Positions 35,714 to 44,247 of a stretch of DNA of 64,000 nt are shown here, one piece after another. Source of the stretch: Biomaibacter acetigenes (lineage in GTDB: Bacteria > Bacillota > Thermosediminibacteria > Thermosediminibacterales > Tepidanaerobacteraceae). Within the stretch, counting starts at the first letter, position 1. Each line of letters opens with the position of its first letter. The DNA is taken from assembly GCF_003691585.1 (NCBI RefSeq), contig NZ_CP033169.1, forward strand, positions 2,046,001-2,110,000, written 5' to 3'. Below the pieces are notes generated by a model. It was given only the letters and a program-made list of their open reading frames with translations, did no database searches and had not been told where the DNA came from. Both the position numbers and the translations under genes were made by a program.

Positions 35714-36599
35714 TTATTCCTCCCAAAATGAGTGAAAATAAGAGTAGATTTGGATCAAATTATTTATGGTATCGGGAAAACAGCTCCCATCGGAAGAAAA
35801 AATATAACGACCGCCCGTGAAGATATGCTGTATTTTTTTTATGGCGTCAAAGACCGCTTCTTCTTCCCCCTGGTTATATGAAAGTGTTATATTGCCCATG
35901 AATGCCGCTCTATCTGCCATTATCTCTTTTATGTCTTTTATCTCATCCGGGGTTTTCCCTTCAAAACCATGTATGGCATCAATCCCCATGCTTATCAAAT
36001 CCTGAAGAAATCCGGTAATGTGACCGTCAGAATGAAAAAAATACGGGTTTCCCCCTGGATTTTATTTCAAATACCAGTTTCGAAAGCTCCGGAAAAACCA
36101 ATTCTCTATAAGATACCGGTGAAAAAAAAAGTCCTTTTGAGCCTGCAAGGTCATCAAATATCATAATGCCGTCGGCACCTTTTTCCAGAAGTTCCAGAAC
36201 AATTTCAAGATGCCTTTTACCTAAACTTCTCATATAGTTTCTAAACTCTAGCGGACTTTTTTTAGACATTCTAGCCGCCGTCTCAAGACCCATTTCCGAG
36301 ATAGCCTGCCAGAAAACTCCGGGAATGCCTCCCAGTAAAAAGCAATCTGTATTTTTAGCAAGGTTCTTTATATCCGATGGATTTTCAAAACTTATAGAAA
36401 AGCCTGAGTTGTAAGGGTCTACGGTAAAGGTAATAAGGTCGGTGTTCAGCGTATAAATAAAATGTTCCAATAATGCACTGTCGTTTGATTTACCGGGAAA
36501 AGCAATCTCACCACAGGGGGGTCGGTCCAGGACCTTGCCCTCCAGGGCTGCAAACACTCTATCCTTTTTAGAAATTGCCGGTCTGCCGGTAATAAACAT
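35714..36599 (-). CDS. UroD-family methyltransferase-like protein, copy B (frame broken)
   Basis: Read across one insertion this is a 294-residue family member: KDRVFAALEGKVLDRPPCGE, GIMIFDDLAGSKGLFFSP, then KPVFFHSDGHITGFLQDL once the T7 run near 36040 is reduced to T6, and ISMGIDAIHGFEG to the end. The zinc-site pattern differs from copies A and C: HSDGH replaces HxCG. It is shorter than its paralogues. ATG at 36599 has AAGAGGG upstream; the longer reading from 36626 has no ribosome site. Confidence 0.72.
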
Positions 36600-36648
36600 T
36601 TTTGCAAGAACCCTCTTCCATGCCATGCATCATTCGAACCATCTACTT

Positions 36649-37677
36649 TTACACACTTCCGATTTTTGCGGCATCGGCCATAGCTCTTATGTTTTCAATC
36701 GGGGTGTTGGCCCCTATGCCGCAGGCGGGGGATAATATACCTGCCCCCTGGTTTATCGACACTATTGCGGCTTTCCTGACCCTTTCCGGAGTCCCTTTTT
36801 CCAGCAGGAAGGTACTGACATTGCCCATGATCACCTTTTCGGGAAGGGCTTGCTTCACCTTTCTGAGATTTGTTATGGCATCGATGCTCAACACCCTGCT
36901 TTTGATATTTTTCAACTGGTCAAGCACTGGAAGCAGTCTCCCGCAAATATGGACCATAACAGGTACACCGGTAGCATCTTCTATGGATTCCGTTATTTTA
37001 TTTATCACCGGAACAGCAACTTCACCAAAGACCTTTGGCCCCAGTATCTCTCCGGTGCCACTGGGATCTGCGAGGTTTATGACATCTGCTCCGGCTTTTG
37101 TCATAGCAACTCCAAATTTTACTATATTTTCGGCTACAAATTCCAGAAATTCCATGGCCTCACCGGGGTTTTTCCGGAGGGCTTTATAAAAATCCATGGG
37201 TTCCATCAAAGATGTGGCAAGACTGATGGGCCCCGTGAGATTGCCTATGACAGGTATTTCAGGGTATGATTTCTTAAGTATTATTATGGCTTCAAGAACT
37301 ACCGCTACTCGATAATGGTTTTCGGTAAGTCCGGGAAGTCTATTCCATTCACCGATGGTATTTAAAGGATATTTCACAACCCGGGGTTCGGTCTCCCGGG
37401 TGCCCATATAGACTTTTGCACCCATGGCTTCCGCTTCAACAGTCATACAAAAAGGCACTCCGACATTTTCTATACCCCCCAGCAATTGAACTCCTAAGGA
37501 TAGTCTCGCCATTTTTTCCGGGTCGATATGAGCCTCAGGCCAGAAGCAGGAAGTGGCTTTCATCACATCCACCACCGCCATATTCATCATGCCTCCGGGA
37601 CAAACGACAGGGACCCGGTCTACAGGTTTTTTATTTATAGCATTAAGTAATCGTGTTTTAAAATTTATTTCACTCAT
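36649..37677 (-). CDS. UroD-family methyltransferase-like protein (MtaA/CmuA type), copy C
   Basis: 342 residues. VDRVPVVCPGGMMNMAV near the start, IPVIGNLTGPISLATSLM, LADPSGTGEILGP, VMVHICGRLLPVLDQL (HxC zinc ligands) and ILSPACGIGANTPIENI (third Cys). These are the metal and substrate motifs of MtaA/MtbA/CmuA methyltransferases. The ATG at 37677 follows AAGGAG; an earlier in-frame start lacks this. First methyltransferase gene after the corrinoid protein. Confidence 0.85.
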   Translation of the reverse strand: MSEINFKTRLLNAINKKPVDRVPVVCPGGMMNMAVVDVMKATSCFWPEAHIDPEKMARLSLGVQLLGGIENVGVPFCMTVEAEAMGAKVYMGTRETEPRVVKYPLNTIGEWNRLPGLTENHYRVAVVLEAIIILKKSYPEIPVIGNLTGPISLATSLMEPMDFYKALRKNPGEAMEFLEFVAENIVKFGVAMTKAGADVINLADPSGTGEILGPKVFGEVAVPVINKITESIEDATGVPVMVHICGRLLPVLDQLKNIKSRVLSIDAITNLRKVKQALPEKVIMGNVSTFLLEKGTPERVRKAAIVSINQGAGILSPACGIGANTPIENIRAMADAAKIGSV

Positions 37678-37769
37678 AACTTTTCTCCTTTTTATCACTA
37701 TAAAGCTCCCGGATGTATTCCGGTTATGCTTTGACTAGAGTAAAACTCCTTCGGAAGCAAAATTTCGCT

Positions 37770-38432
37770 TCATGATGCCAGTGCATCGGGTATATTCAAA
37801 ACCCTCTTTGCAACCCTAACCGCACCTGCCGCATTTTCACCATAGCCGTCCGCTCCTATGCTCCTGGCAAAACTTTCGGATATGGGGCCCCCGCCTACCA
37901 GCACTTTGACCCTATCCCGCAATCTTTCTTCTTTCAACAGCTCAATTACTTTTTTCATTTCTCCCATAGTTGTAGTCATCAGTGTGGAAAGGCAGATGAG
38001 ATCCGCATCGACTTGTTTTGCTTTATCTACAAAGTCTCGAGCAGGCACATTCCTCCCCAGGTCAATAATTTCAAAACCTGAAGCCTGAAGAAGCACTTTT
38101 ACCAGATTTTTCCCGATATCATGGGTATCTCCTTCTACAACTCCTATGACAACCTTTCCCAAAACATGAGTTTCCTCTTTTTTAATATGGGGAGTCACCA
38201 CTTCAAGTCCTGCGTACATGGCATCGGAGCATAGCAGCAGCTCCGGCACAAAATATTCATTTTCCTCAAAGAGCCTGCCCGCCTCATTCATGCCGATTAC
38301 CAGCCCTTGATTGATGATGGTGAGCGGACTGATATTCATCTCCAATGCTTTTTTTGAATTTTTTGCCGTAAGTTCTTCTTCCATCTCCACTACATTATCG
38401 GCAATGGTCTTCAATATATCGATGTCTTTCAA
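37770..38432 (-). CDS. Corrinoid (B12-binding) methyl-carrier protein, MtaC/MtbC type
   Basis: 220 residues. A helical cap domain (about 1-90) and a cobalamin-binding Rossmann domain with the DxHxxG motif in VEGDTHDIGKNLV, where His binds cobalt from below; SxL and GG motifs follow (LICLSTLMTTTMG; KVLVGGGPIS). It carries the methyl group between the methyltransferases of this operon. TTG start with AGGGGGAA upstream. First gene of the operon, with a good promoter just before it. Confidence 0.88.
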   Translation of the reverse strand: MKDIDILKTIADNVVEMEEELTAKNSKKALEMNISPLTIINQGLVIGMNEAGRLFEENEYFVPELLLCSDAMYAGLEVVTPHIKKEETHVLGKVVIGVVEGDTHDIGKNLVKVLLQASGFEIIDLGRNVPARDFVDKAKQVDADLICLSTLMTTTMGEMKKVIELLKEERLRDRVKVLVGGGPISESFARSIGADGYGENAAGAVRVAKRVLNIPDALAS

Positions 38433-38494
38433 AATGATTCCCCCTAAAATTTTTATTTCCTAGTTTTTTGATTGGATTACTTGTATTTATAATA

Positions 38495-38523
38495 ATATTA
38501 TCCTTCATTCTATTATTTGTCAA
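38495..38523 (-). promoter_or_regulatory. Promoter of the corrinoid methyltransferase operon
   Basis: On the minus strand TTGACA (38518-38523), 17-base spacer, TAATAT (38495-38500), about 60 bases before the corrinoid protein start. The leader is too short for a cobalamin riboswitch. Confidence 0.7.
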
Positions 38524-38544
38524 GATAAAAATTTCTCATTAAAC

Positions 38545-38614
38545 AAAAAAGACCCCAATGATCGGTTGCAGCCTGCTTCGCAACCGTCACCTGACTCAAA
38601 TAGTCACTTGTCTT
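38545..38614 (-). ncRNA. Candidate structured RNA or second terminator, unassigned
   Basis: On the minus strand this folds as a compact three-way junction: a closing stem AAGAC/GTCTT, a hairpin TGACU-loop-AGUCA, and a longer hairpin with CGGUUGC/GCAACCG plus an extension, ending in a T run. It lies after the Rnf terminator and just before the corrinoid promoter. It matches no riboswitch class I can recall. Coding potential is nil. Confidence 0.3.
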
Positions 38615-38622
38615 ATTTTGGG

Positions 38623-38659
38623 CATAAAAAAAAGGAGATACTTTATCAAGTATTCTCCT
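38623..38659 (-). terminator. Terminator of the rnf operon
   Basis: Stem AGGAGATACTT with AAGTATTCTCCT (one bulge), then an eight-base T run on the minus strand, 34 bases after rnfB. Confidence 0.8.
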
Positions 38660-38692
38660 CTTACTTCAGAATAAATTGCTACTTCCCACCTC

Positions 38693-39730
38693 TTACTTGG
38701 CCGCATTGCATACTGCACAGTGGTTGTTGTTCACTTTCTGTCCGTTCCTGACCATGGTTATAGCATCCTTAGGGCATTTTTCCTCACATATTCCGCAGCC
38801 GATACAAAGCTCCTGATTTACAACATGTTTTTTCTTGACTTCACCTGTTATGGCATTTGCCGGACAATTTTTTGCACAAATAGTGCAGCCTATGCATTTA
38901 TCATCTATGACAGCTTTTTTGCGCTCGGTAAAAGCTGCCGTTATGGTCTTTGTGGGACATACCTCAACACACTTCATGCAGTTGCGGCATTTTGCATAAT
39001 CTATGACAGCTACATTGTTGACAACATGAATAGCGTCAAAGGGGCACTCTTTCTCGCACTTTTTGCAGGCAATACAGCCAACATCGCACACCGCCCTGGT
39101 ATCCTTGCCCTTCAATGTTGCTCTGCAGCGCACGTGAACTTCATTTTTTTCCGGTGTTAAGGCTATTACAAACTTGGGACATTCTTTCACACATAAACCG
39201 CAACCGGTGCATTTTTCCTCATCGATGACCGGAAGTCCATCCTCGCTCATGGTGATGGCATCAAAGGGACAAACCCTGGCGCAGTCTCCAAAGCCGATAC
39301 ATGCATAAGGACATCCTTTGGGCCCCCCGTTCACCATTGATGCTGCCCTGCAGGATTTTACCCCATGGTAATCAGCCTTGAGCCTGGCCTCGGCCTTCCC
39401 TCCCTGGCACAACACCCGGGCTATTTTTTTATCGGCAGAAGCTCCCGCATCCGAGACACCCATGATACTGGCAACCTTTTTTGCCACATTTTGTCCACCC
39501 ACTACACATCCATTGGCAGGGGCTTTGCCCTCCACAATGGCTTTTGCAAGGCCTGAACATCCAGGAAAACCGCAGGCGCCACAGTTAGCACCAGGCAATG
39601 CTCCGAGAACTTCATCAATTCTGGGGTCATTTTCTACAGCAAATTTTTTAGATGCAATTACCAGGCCTCCCCCTAATATAAAGCCTAAACCCGCCATGCT
39701 CAATGTTGAAATTAATATCAAATTTGGCAT
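38693..39730 (-). CDS. rnfB: Rnf complex subunit RnfB
   Basis: 345 residues. An N-terminal membrane segment, a CGACGFPGC four-Cys Fe-S domain, then six CX2C-type ferredoxin motifs, e.g. CTGCGLCVKECP, CIACKKCEKECP, CRNCMKCVEVCP, CIGCTICAKNCP, CIGCGICEEKCP. RnfB is the likely entry point for electrons from reduced ferredoxin. The ATG at 39730 is preferred over the longer reading because GGAGGTG precedes it. Last gene of rnfCDGEAB. Confidence 0.93.
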   Translation of the reverse strand: MPNLILISTLSMAGLGFILGGGLVIASKKFAVENDPRIDEVLGALPGANCGACGFPGCSGLAKAIVEGKAPANGCVVGGQNVAKKVASIMGVSDAGASADKKIARVLCQGGKAEARLKADYHGVKSCRAASMVNGGPKGCPYACIGFGDCARVCPFDAITMSEDGLPVIDEEKCTGCGLCVKECPKFVIALTPEKNEVHVRCRATLKGKDTRAVCDVGCIACKKCEKECPFDAIHVVNNVAVIDYAKCRNCMKCVEVCPTKTITAAFTERKKAVIDDKCIGCTICAKNCPANAITGEVKKKHVVNQELCIGCGICEEKCPKDAITMVRNGQKVNNNHCAVCNAAK

Positions 39731-39821
39731 TACTTTCACCTCCGATATTTCACCACAGTACCTTCTTAAATTCAGGTTATATTTAACTCTTCCATTAACT
39801 CTATATTCCTCTGGTATTATA

Positions 39822-40409
39822 TCATAGCGGCACGAGGCCTGCAAAACCCAAAAATATCATGGCGAGTAAGCCAGCGGTAATAAACACTATAGCCGGTCCT
39901 TTTAAAGCATCAGGCACGTCACCAAATTCCATGTCTTCCCGGATACCGGACATCAATATTAAAGCTAAAGTAAAGCCTAAACCTGCACCTAAACCGAATA
40001 TAGTACTTTCAATAAGATTGTAATTTTTTAATGGAATTAAAAGCGCCACTGCCAGCACTATACAGTTAGTAGTAATTAAAGGCAGATATATACCAAAAGC
40101 ATTGTATAGCGCAGGACTTATCTTTAATACCACCATCTCCACCAGTTGCACCAGTGAAGCAATTACGAGGATAAAAGAGACTATCTGTAAAAAGGGAGCC
40201 AAGCCAAAGGGCATCAGTATATAATGCTGGATAAAGTAAGCGGCAACTGCCGTCATAGTCAAAACGAAAGTAGTAGCCATGCCCATACCTACAGCTGTTT
40301 CCGTTTTACTGGAAACCCCTAGAAAGGGGCAATTACCCAAAAATCTAGAAAAAACAAAGTTGTTAACCAAAACCGAGCTTACAATTATGAAAAACAATTC
40401 CTTCAGCAT
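39822..40409 (-). CDS. rnfA: Rnf complex subunit RnfA
   Basis: 195 residues, six spans. VNNFVFSRFLGNCPFLGVS and LPLITTNCIVLAVALL carry the conserved membrane cysteines that share an Fe-S cluster with RnfE. Integral part of the ferredoxin:NAD+ oxidoreductase that pumps Na+ or H+. Confidence 0.95.
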   Translation of the reverse strand: MLKELFFIIVSSVLVNNFVFSRFLGNCPFLGVSSKTETAVGMGMATTFVLTMTAVAAYFIQHYILMPFGLAPFLQIVSFILVIASLVQLVEMVVLKISPALYNAFGIYLPLITTNCIVLAVALLIPLKNYNLIESTIFGLGAGLGFTLALILMSGIREDMEFGDVPDALKGPAIVFITAGLLAMIFLGFAGLVPL

Positions 40410-40424
40410 AATGTACCACCTCCT

Positions 40425-41030
40425 TTAGTGGCAGTGAGTATTTTTTACGGGCTTTCTTGTGATCATATTCATTATTCCTACCAGTATACCCATCACCAGA
40501 AATGCCCCCGGAGGAAGCAGCATAATCACCCAGTGAGTGAAATTCGCTCCCATTATGTGTATTCCAAACAGGGTTCCGGAACCAAGAATTTCCCTCACTA
40601 TACTAATGAGCGTAATGGCCCACGCATATCCAAGACCCATCCCCAGAGCATCGGCGATAGACCTGATTAAACTCATTTTCGATGCAAAGCCCTCAGCTCT
40701 CCATAAAACTATGCAATTTACCACGATCAGGGGAATAAAGATCCCCATCACCTGGTATAAGGCCGGGAAATAAGCTTTCATAAAGAGGTCAACTATAGTA
40801 GTAAAGGTAGCAATAACGATAATATAACACGGTATTCTAACTTTTGATGGAATGATATTTTTCAAAATCGAAACCAGTATACTTGAACATGTAAGCACAA
40901 ATGTCAACGCCAGACCCATGGCGATACCATTCTGGCCGGCCGTCGTTACCGCAAGGGCCGAGCATATGCCTATAACCGCTCTAAATATTGGATTCTCTCC
41001 CCAAAGACCATTGACAAAATCTTTAACCAT
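40425..41030 (-). CDS. rnfE: Rnf complex subunit RnfE
   Basis: 201 residues, six spans, homologous to RnfA: GLWGENPIFRAVIGICSALAV near the start, IPLIVVNCIVLWRAEGFAS, and a C-terminal LLPPGAFLVMG. The membrane cysteines pair with those of RnfA. It ends with a His/Thr tail and starts one base into the rnfG stop region. Confidence 0.94.
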   Translation of the reverse strand: MVKDFVNGLWGENPIFRAVIGICSALAVTTAGQNGIAMGLALTFVLTCSSILVSILKNIIPSKVRIPCYIIVIATFTTIVDLFMKAYFPALYQVMGIFIPLIVVNCIVLWRAEGFASKMSLIRSIADALGMGLGYAWAITLISIVREILGSGTLFGIHIMGANFTHWVIMLLPPGAFLVMGILVGIMNMITRKPVKNTHCH

Positions 41031-41572
41031 TAAAAATCGCCTCCCACGGGGTAAATTTTTGTGACTGTAGCCAGGGAACTTTTTATGGCTTTTGAAACAG
41101 CCGTAGGAGAAATGGTGGCACCCGTAATAACCTTAACATCCTTTTTAGGAATAAATTCATCCTTTACGGATTTGCCCTTGAACTGATCCGTAAATGCCGG
41201 TTCTTTTATCCTGGCACCAAGGCCTGGAGTTTCAGACATTGAAAGTATTTCAATACCCGTAAGTTTGCCTTCTTTCGGATTATATCCAACCATTATCTCT
41301 ATAGGACCACTAAAACCTGAGCCGGTAGTTTTAAAAGCGATGCCTTTTTTATTCCCCTGGTTATCCGTTCCTATATAGAGCGTCATCCCTTCCTTTTCAA
41401 CAGTTATCATTTTTTCCGCCCCAGGAATAACTTTCATAACCGCCTGCTCGAGGGCCTGTTGAGCTTGCTCCTGAATCTTTGGGTTTGTCACTTCATAAGA
41501 AAATGCCAGTAATGCCCCGGCTGCAAGGGAAATTGCCACAAGAACCACTATCATTCTCGTATACTGGTTCAT
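41030..41572 (-). CDS. rnfG: Rnf complex subunit RnfG (covalent FMN)
   Basis: 180 residues: one N-terminal membrane anchor and an FMN-binding domain with TGATISPTAVSKAI; the threonine of the (S/T)GATxT-type motif carries FMN attached by ApbE. LSMSETPGLGARI precedes it. It faces the extracytoplasmic side and passes electrons within Rnf. ATGA-type overlap with rnfD. Confidence 0.94.
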   Translation of the reverse strand: MNQYTRMIVVLVAISLAAGALLAFSYEVTNPKIQEQAQQALEQAVMKVIPGAEKMITVEKEGMTLYIGTDNQGNKKGIAFKTTGSGFSGPIEIMVGYNPKEGKLTGIEILSMSETPGLGARIKEPAFTDQFKGKSVKDEFIPKKDVKVITGATISPTAVSKAIKSSLATVTKIYPVGGDF

Positions 41573-42492
41573 CTAACCTTCACCTCCCCATAAATCCTTG
41601 GCACGGTGTATCTATTAATTACCGGAGTAAAGGCGTTCATTAAAAGGATGGAAAAAGACACGCCTTCAGGGTACCCTCCGTAAAACCTTATAATTACAGT
41701 GAAAATTCCGGCTCCGATACCAAAAATAATCTTGCCAAGCCTGCTTATAGGCGAAGTTACCATATCAGTGGCCATGAAAAAGGCTCCAAGCATCAAGCCG
41801 CCGGAAAGAAGTTCAAAGATCGGATCCCGGCCTAATATTACTGATAAGATTGCCACTGCCCCCAGATAAAATCCGGGAATTCTCCATTCAATATAGCCTT
41901 TATACAAAAGGTATAATCCTCCTAATATTATCATCAAAGCAGAAGTTTCCCCCAGAGAACCACCTATATTTCCCAGGAAAAGTTTTACATAATCAGTAGA
42001 AACTCCCTGCATTTTCATGATCTGCAAAGGCGTGGCACCGGTTGTACCATCCACCGGATTTATCCATGTAGTCATCTGCACCGGGAAGGTAATCATCAAA
42101 AACACCCTGCCAATGAGAGCCGGATTAAAGGGGTTCATTCCGAGGCCGCCGTAAACTTGTTTTCCCAGTGATATAGCTATTGCAGCGCCCACCACCGCCA
42201 TCCAGAGTGGAAGTCCCGGCGGCAAGTTCAATGCCAGAAGAATCCCTGTCACCATGGCACTGCCATCCCAGACGGTGATGGGCTTGCCCCTGAGTTTTTG
42301 AAAGATAGCCTCTGTCAATACTGCTGCCAGTGTTGTTATGATAACAAGAACTAAAGCTCTCATCCCGAAAAAATATATACCTGCAGCCGTCGGTAACAAT
42401 AAAGCCCCGGCCACGTTGAACATTATTTTCTGAACACTTTCTCCCGAATGGATATGGGGAGATGAAGTCGTAATAAACTTAAATTCTCCCAT
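41569..42492 (-). CDS. rnfD: Rnf complex subunit RnfD
   Basis: 307 residues, eight to ten spans. NPFNPALIGRVFLM, TPLQIMK (with the FMN-bearing Thr of GATPL) and LGGLMLGAFFMATDMVTSP are family hallmarks. It lies 110 bases downstream of rnfC, with no terminator visible between them. Confidence 0.94.
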   Translation of the reverse strand: MGEFKFITTSSPHIHSGESVQKIMFNVAGALLLPTAAGIYFFGMRALVLVIITTLAAVLTEAIFQKLRGKPITVWDGSAMVTGILLALNLPPGLPLWMAVVGAAIAISLGKQVYGGLGMNPFNPALIGRVFLMITFPVQMTTWINPVDGTTGATPLQIMKMQGVSTDYVKLFLGNIGGSLGETSALMIILGGLYLLYKGYIEWRIPGFYLGAVAILSVILGRDPIFELLSGGLMLGAFFMATDMVTSPISRLGKIIFGIGAGIFTVIIRFYGGYPEGVSFSILLMNAFTPVINRYTVPRIYGEVKVR

Positions 42493-42602
42493 CCAATTAT
42501 CCCTCCTGCCTTTGCTTTATATATACATGTTTCAAATTTACACAATTTTTTTGGGTTTCTTCCGCACCATTTTAAGTGCTTAAATTTTTTCCTACATTCA
42601 TA

Positions 42603-43919
42603 TTATTTTTTCTTTGAAGCAACTATGTGATTTTTAGCAAGTCTGATAAGCTGCGTCAAAGGAATATGAGCAGCACAAACATAGGCGCAACATCCACACT
42701 CTATGCAGTCAAGAGCATGATATTCTTCAGCTTCGGTCCACATGCCTCTTTCTGCAAATTTGCCCAGTGTAGTGGGCAACAGGTGTATCGGACATGCATC
42801 CACACAGCGAGCGCAGCGTATGCACGGTGACTGCTCGGATAAATTGACATCATTTTTAGCCAGTACAAGTATGCCCGAAGTTCCCTTGACTGCGGGGACA
42901 TCCAGCACCGACTGGGCAAGACCCATCATAGGGCCACCCATAATAACCTTGCCCACTTCTCCCTTAAATCCTCCACACTGTTCAATAATTTCGGAAAAGG
43001 GTGTACCTACTCTTATTAAAAGGTTCTTTGGTTCATTTACTCCTGTGCCTGTTACGGTAGTTATCCTTTCCACCAGGGGCATGCCTGTTTTAATAGCATT
43101 GGCAATGGCTGCACATGTGCCGGCATTGTCAACTATAACATGCACATCCATAGGAAGACCACCTGAAGGCACTTCCCGACCGGTGACAGCATTTATGAGC
43201 TGTTTTTCACCGCCCTGAGGGTACTTGGTAGCCAACTCGACCAATTCGATGCCATCTTTTGCTTGTATGGCCTTTCTAATGGCTTCAATGGCATCGGGCT
43301 TGTTCTCTTCGATGGCAATATATCCATTTTTCACTCCTGTGGCCTTCATTATTGCCTCAAGACCTAACACCACATCATCGGGCCTTTCAACCATCAGCCT
43401 GTGGTCTGCCGTTAGGTACGGTTCGCATTCGGCACCGTTTACTATGATGGTATCAATGGTCTTCCCGGGCGGTGGTGACAACTTTACCTGAGTGGGAAAA
43501 CCAGCACCTCCCATACCTACTATGCCGGATTCCCGGATGAGGTTTTTAATCTCGTCAGGTGTGAGCTCTGCCAGGGGTTTCGGAGTCTTTATACCTTCAA
43601 ACAGCTCGTCCTTGCCATCGGACTCTATAACCACCGACATTACCATGCCTCCACCGGGATGGGGCTTTGGCTCCACAGCCGTTACCTTGCCTGATATGCT
43701 GGCATGGATTGGTGCTGATACAAAGGCCTTAGCTTCGCCAATCTTCTGGCCTTTTTTTACCAGGTCCCCTACCTTAACTATGGGTTCGCATGGAGCTCCC
43801 ACATGCTGACTCATGGGGATTATTACCCTATCGGGCAATTTTGCCCTTTCGACAGGCTTGTGTTTTGTGAAATCTTTATTGTAAGGAGGATGTATACCTC
43901 CCCTGAAGGTTTTGAGCAT
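42603..43919 (-). CDS. rnfC: Rnf complex subunit RnfC (NADH/FMN/Fe-S subunit)
   Basis: 438 residues: an N-terminal barrel-sandwich (LFEGIKTPKP region), the Rossmann-like FMN/NADH part with GIVGMGGAGFPTQVKL and NGAECEPYLTADHRLM, a SLBB segment, and two 4Fe-4S clusters (CIRCARCVDACP; CIECGCCAYVC). It is the NAD(H)-reacting subunit. First gene of the operon, AGGAGAGGTG before the ATG. Confidence 0.95.
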   Translation of the reverse strand: MLKTFRGGIHPPYNKDFTKHKPVERAKLPDRVIIPMSQHVGAPCEPIVKVGDLVKKGQKIGEAKAFVSAPIHASISGKVTAVEPKPHPGGGMVMSVVIESDGKDELFEGIKTPKPLAELTPDEIKNLIRESGIVGMGGAGFPTQVKLSPPPGKTIDTIIVNGAECEPYLTADHRLMVERPDDVVLGLEAIMKATGVKNGYIAIEENKPDAIEAIRKAIQAKDGIELVELATKYPQGGEKQLINAVTGREVPSGGLPMDVHVIVDNAGTCAAIANAIKTGMPLVERITTVTGTGVNEPKNLLIRVGTPFSEIIEQCGGFKGEVGKVIMGGPMMGLAQSVLDVPAVKGTSGILVLAKNDVNLSEQSPCIRCARCVDACPIHLLPTTLGKFAERGMWTEAEEYHALDCIECGCCAYVCAAHIPLTQLIRLAKNHIVASKKK

Positions 43920-44218
43920 CGTTTCACCTCTCCTTTTAAAGTAAAACCTAATATAAGTTCGACATTTTTTTTAAAAAACCTTTTAAAATTATCCTTTTTA
44001 TGCTAAAATTTCTTTTCACAAAGTATATAGTATACATTATTACATGGGTTATTGCATACAATTTATTTAATTCAGATACCAAAAAAATTTTTAAAGTTGT
44101 CAATAAATATGGTAGGATGATTATAAAGCTAATTTCACATATTCATTATACAATAAAAAAAGCCCGTGTTCTATAATTATATGTTAGAATTTGATTGTTA
44201 TATTTTTCAAATTAAAAC
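43920..44218. other. AT-rich intergenic leader of the rnf operon
   Basis: About 300 bases without a gene, very AT-rich. On the minus strand there are loose promoter-like pairs (a TTGACA near 44099-44104 with no -10 at proper spacing; a TATACT near 44028), none convincing. A TTGTGAA half-site near 44016 lacks its partner. No riboswitch-like structure was seen. Confidence 0.4.
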
Positions 44219-44247
44219 ATAAAAAGGCCCGGGGGTTATTCCCGGGC
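44219..44247 (-). terminator. Terminator of hydrogenase cluster 1
   Basis: Stem GCCCGGG with CCCGGGC (44227-44233/44241-44247) and a T run on the minus strand. It overlaps the last codons of HydA1. Confidence 0.8.

Noticed and set aside
38433-38620. Cobalamin riboswitch before the corrinoid operon
   Set aside because: The promoter lies only about 60 bases before the start and the usual B12-box elements are absent.
44010-44030. Possible Rex site in the rnf leader
   Set aside because: Only one half (TTGTGAA) is present; the other half does not match.
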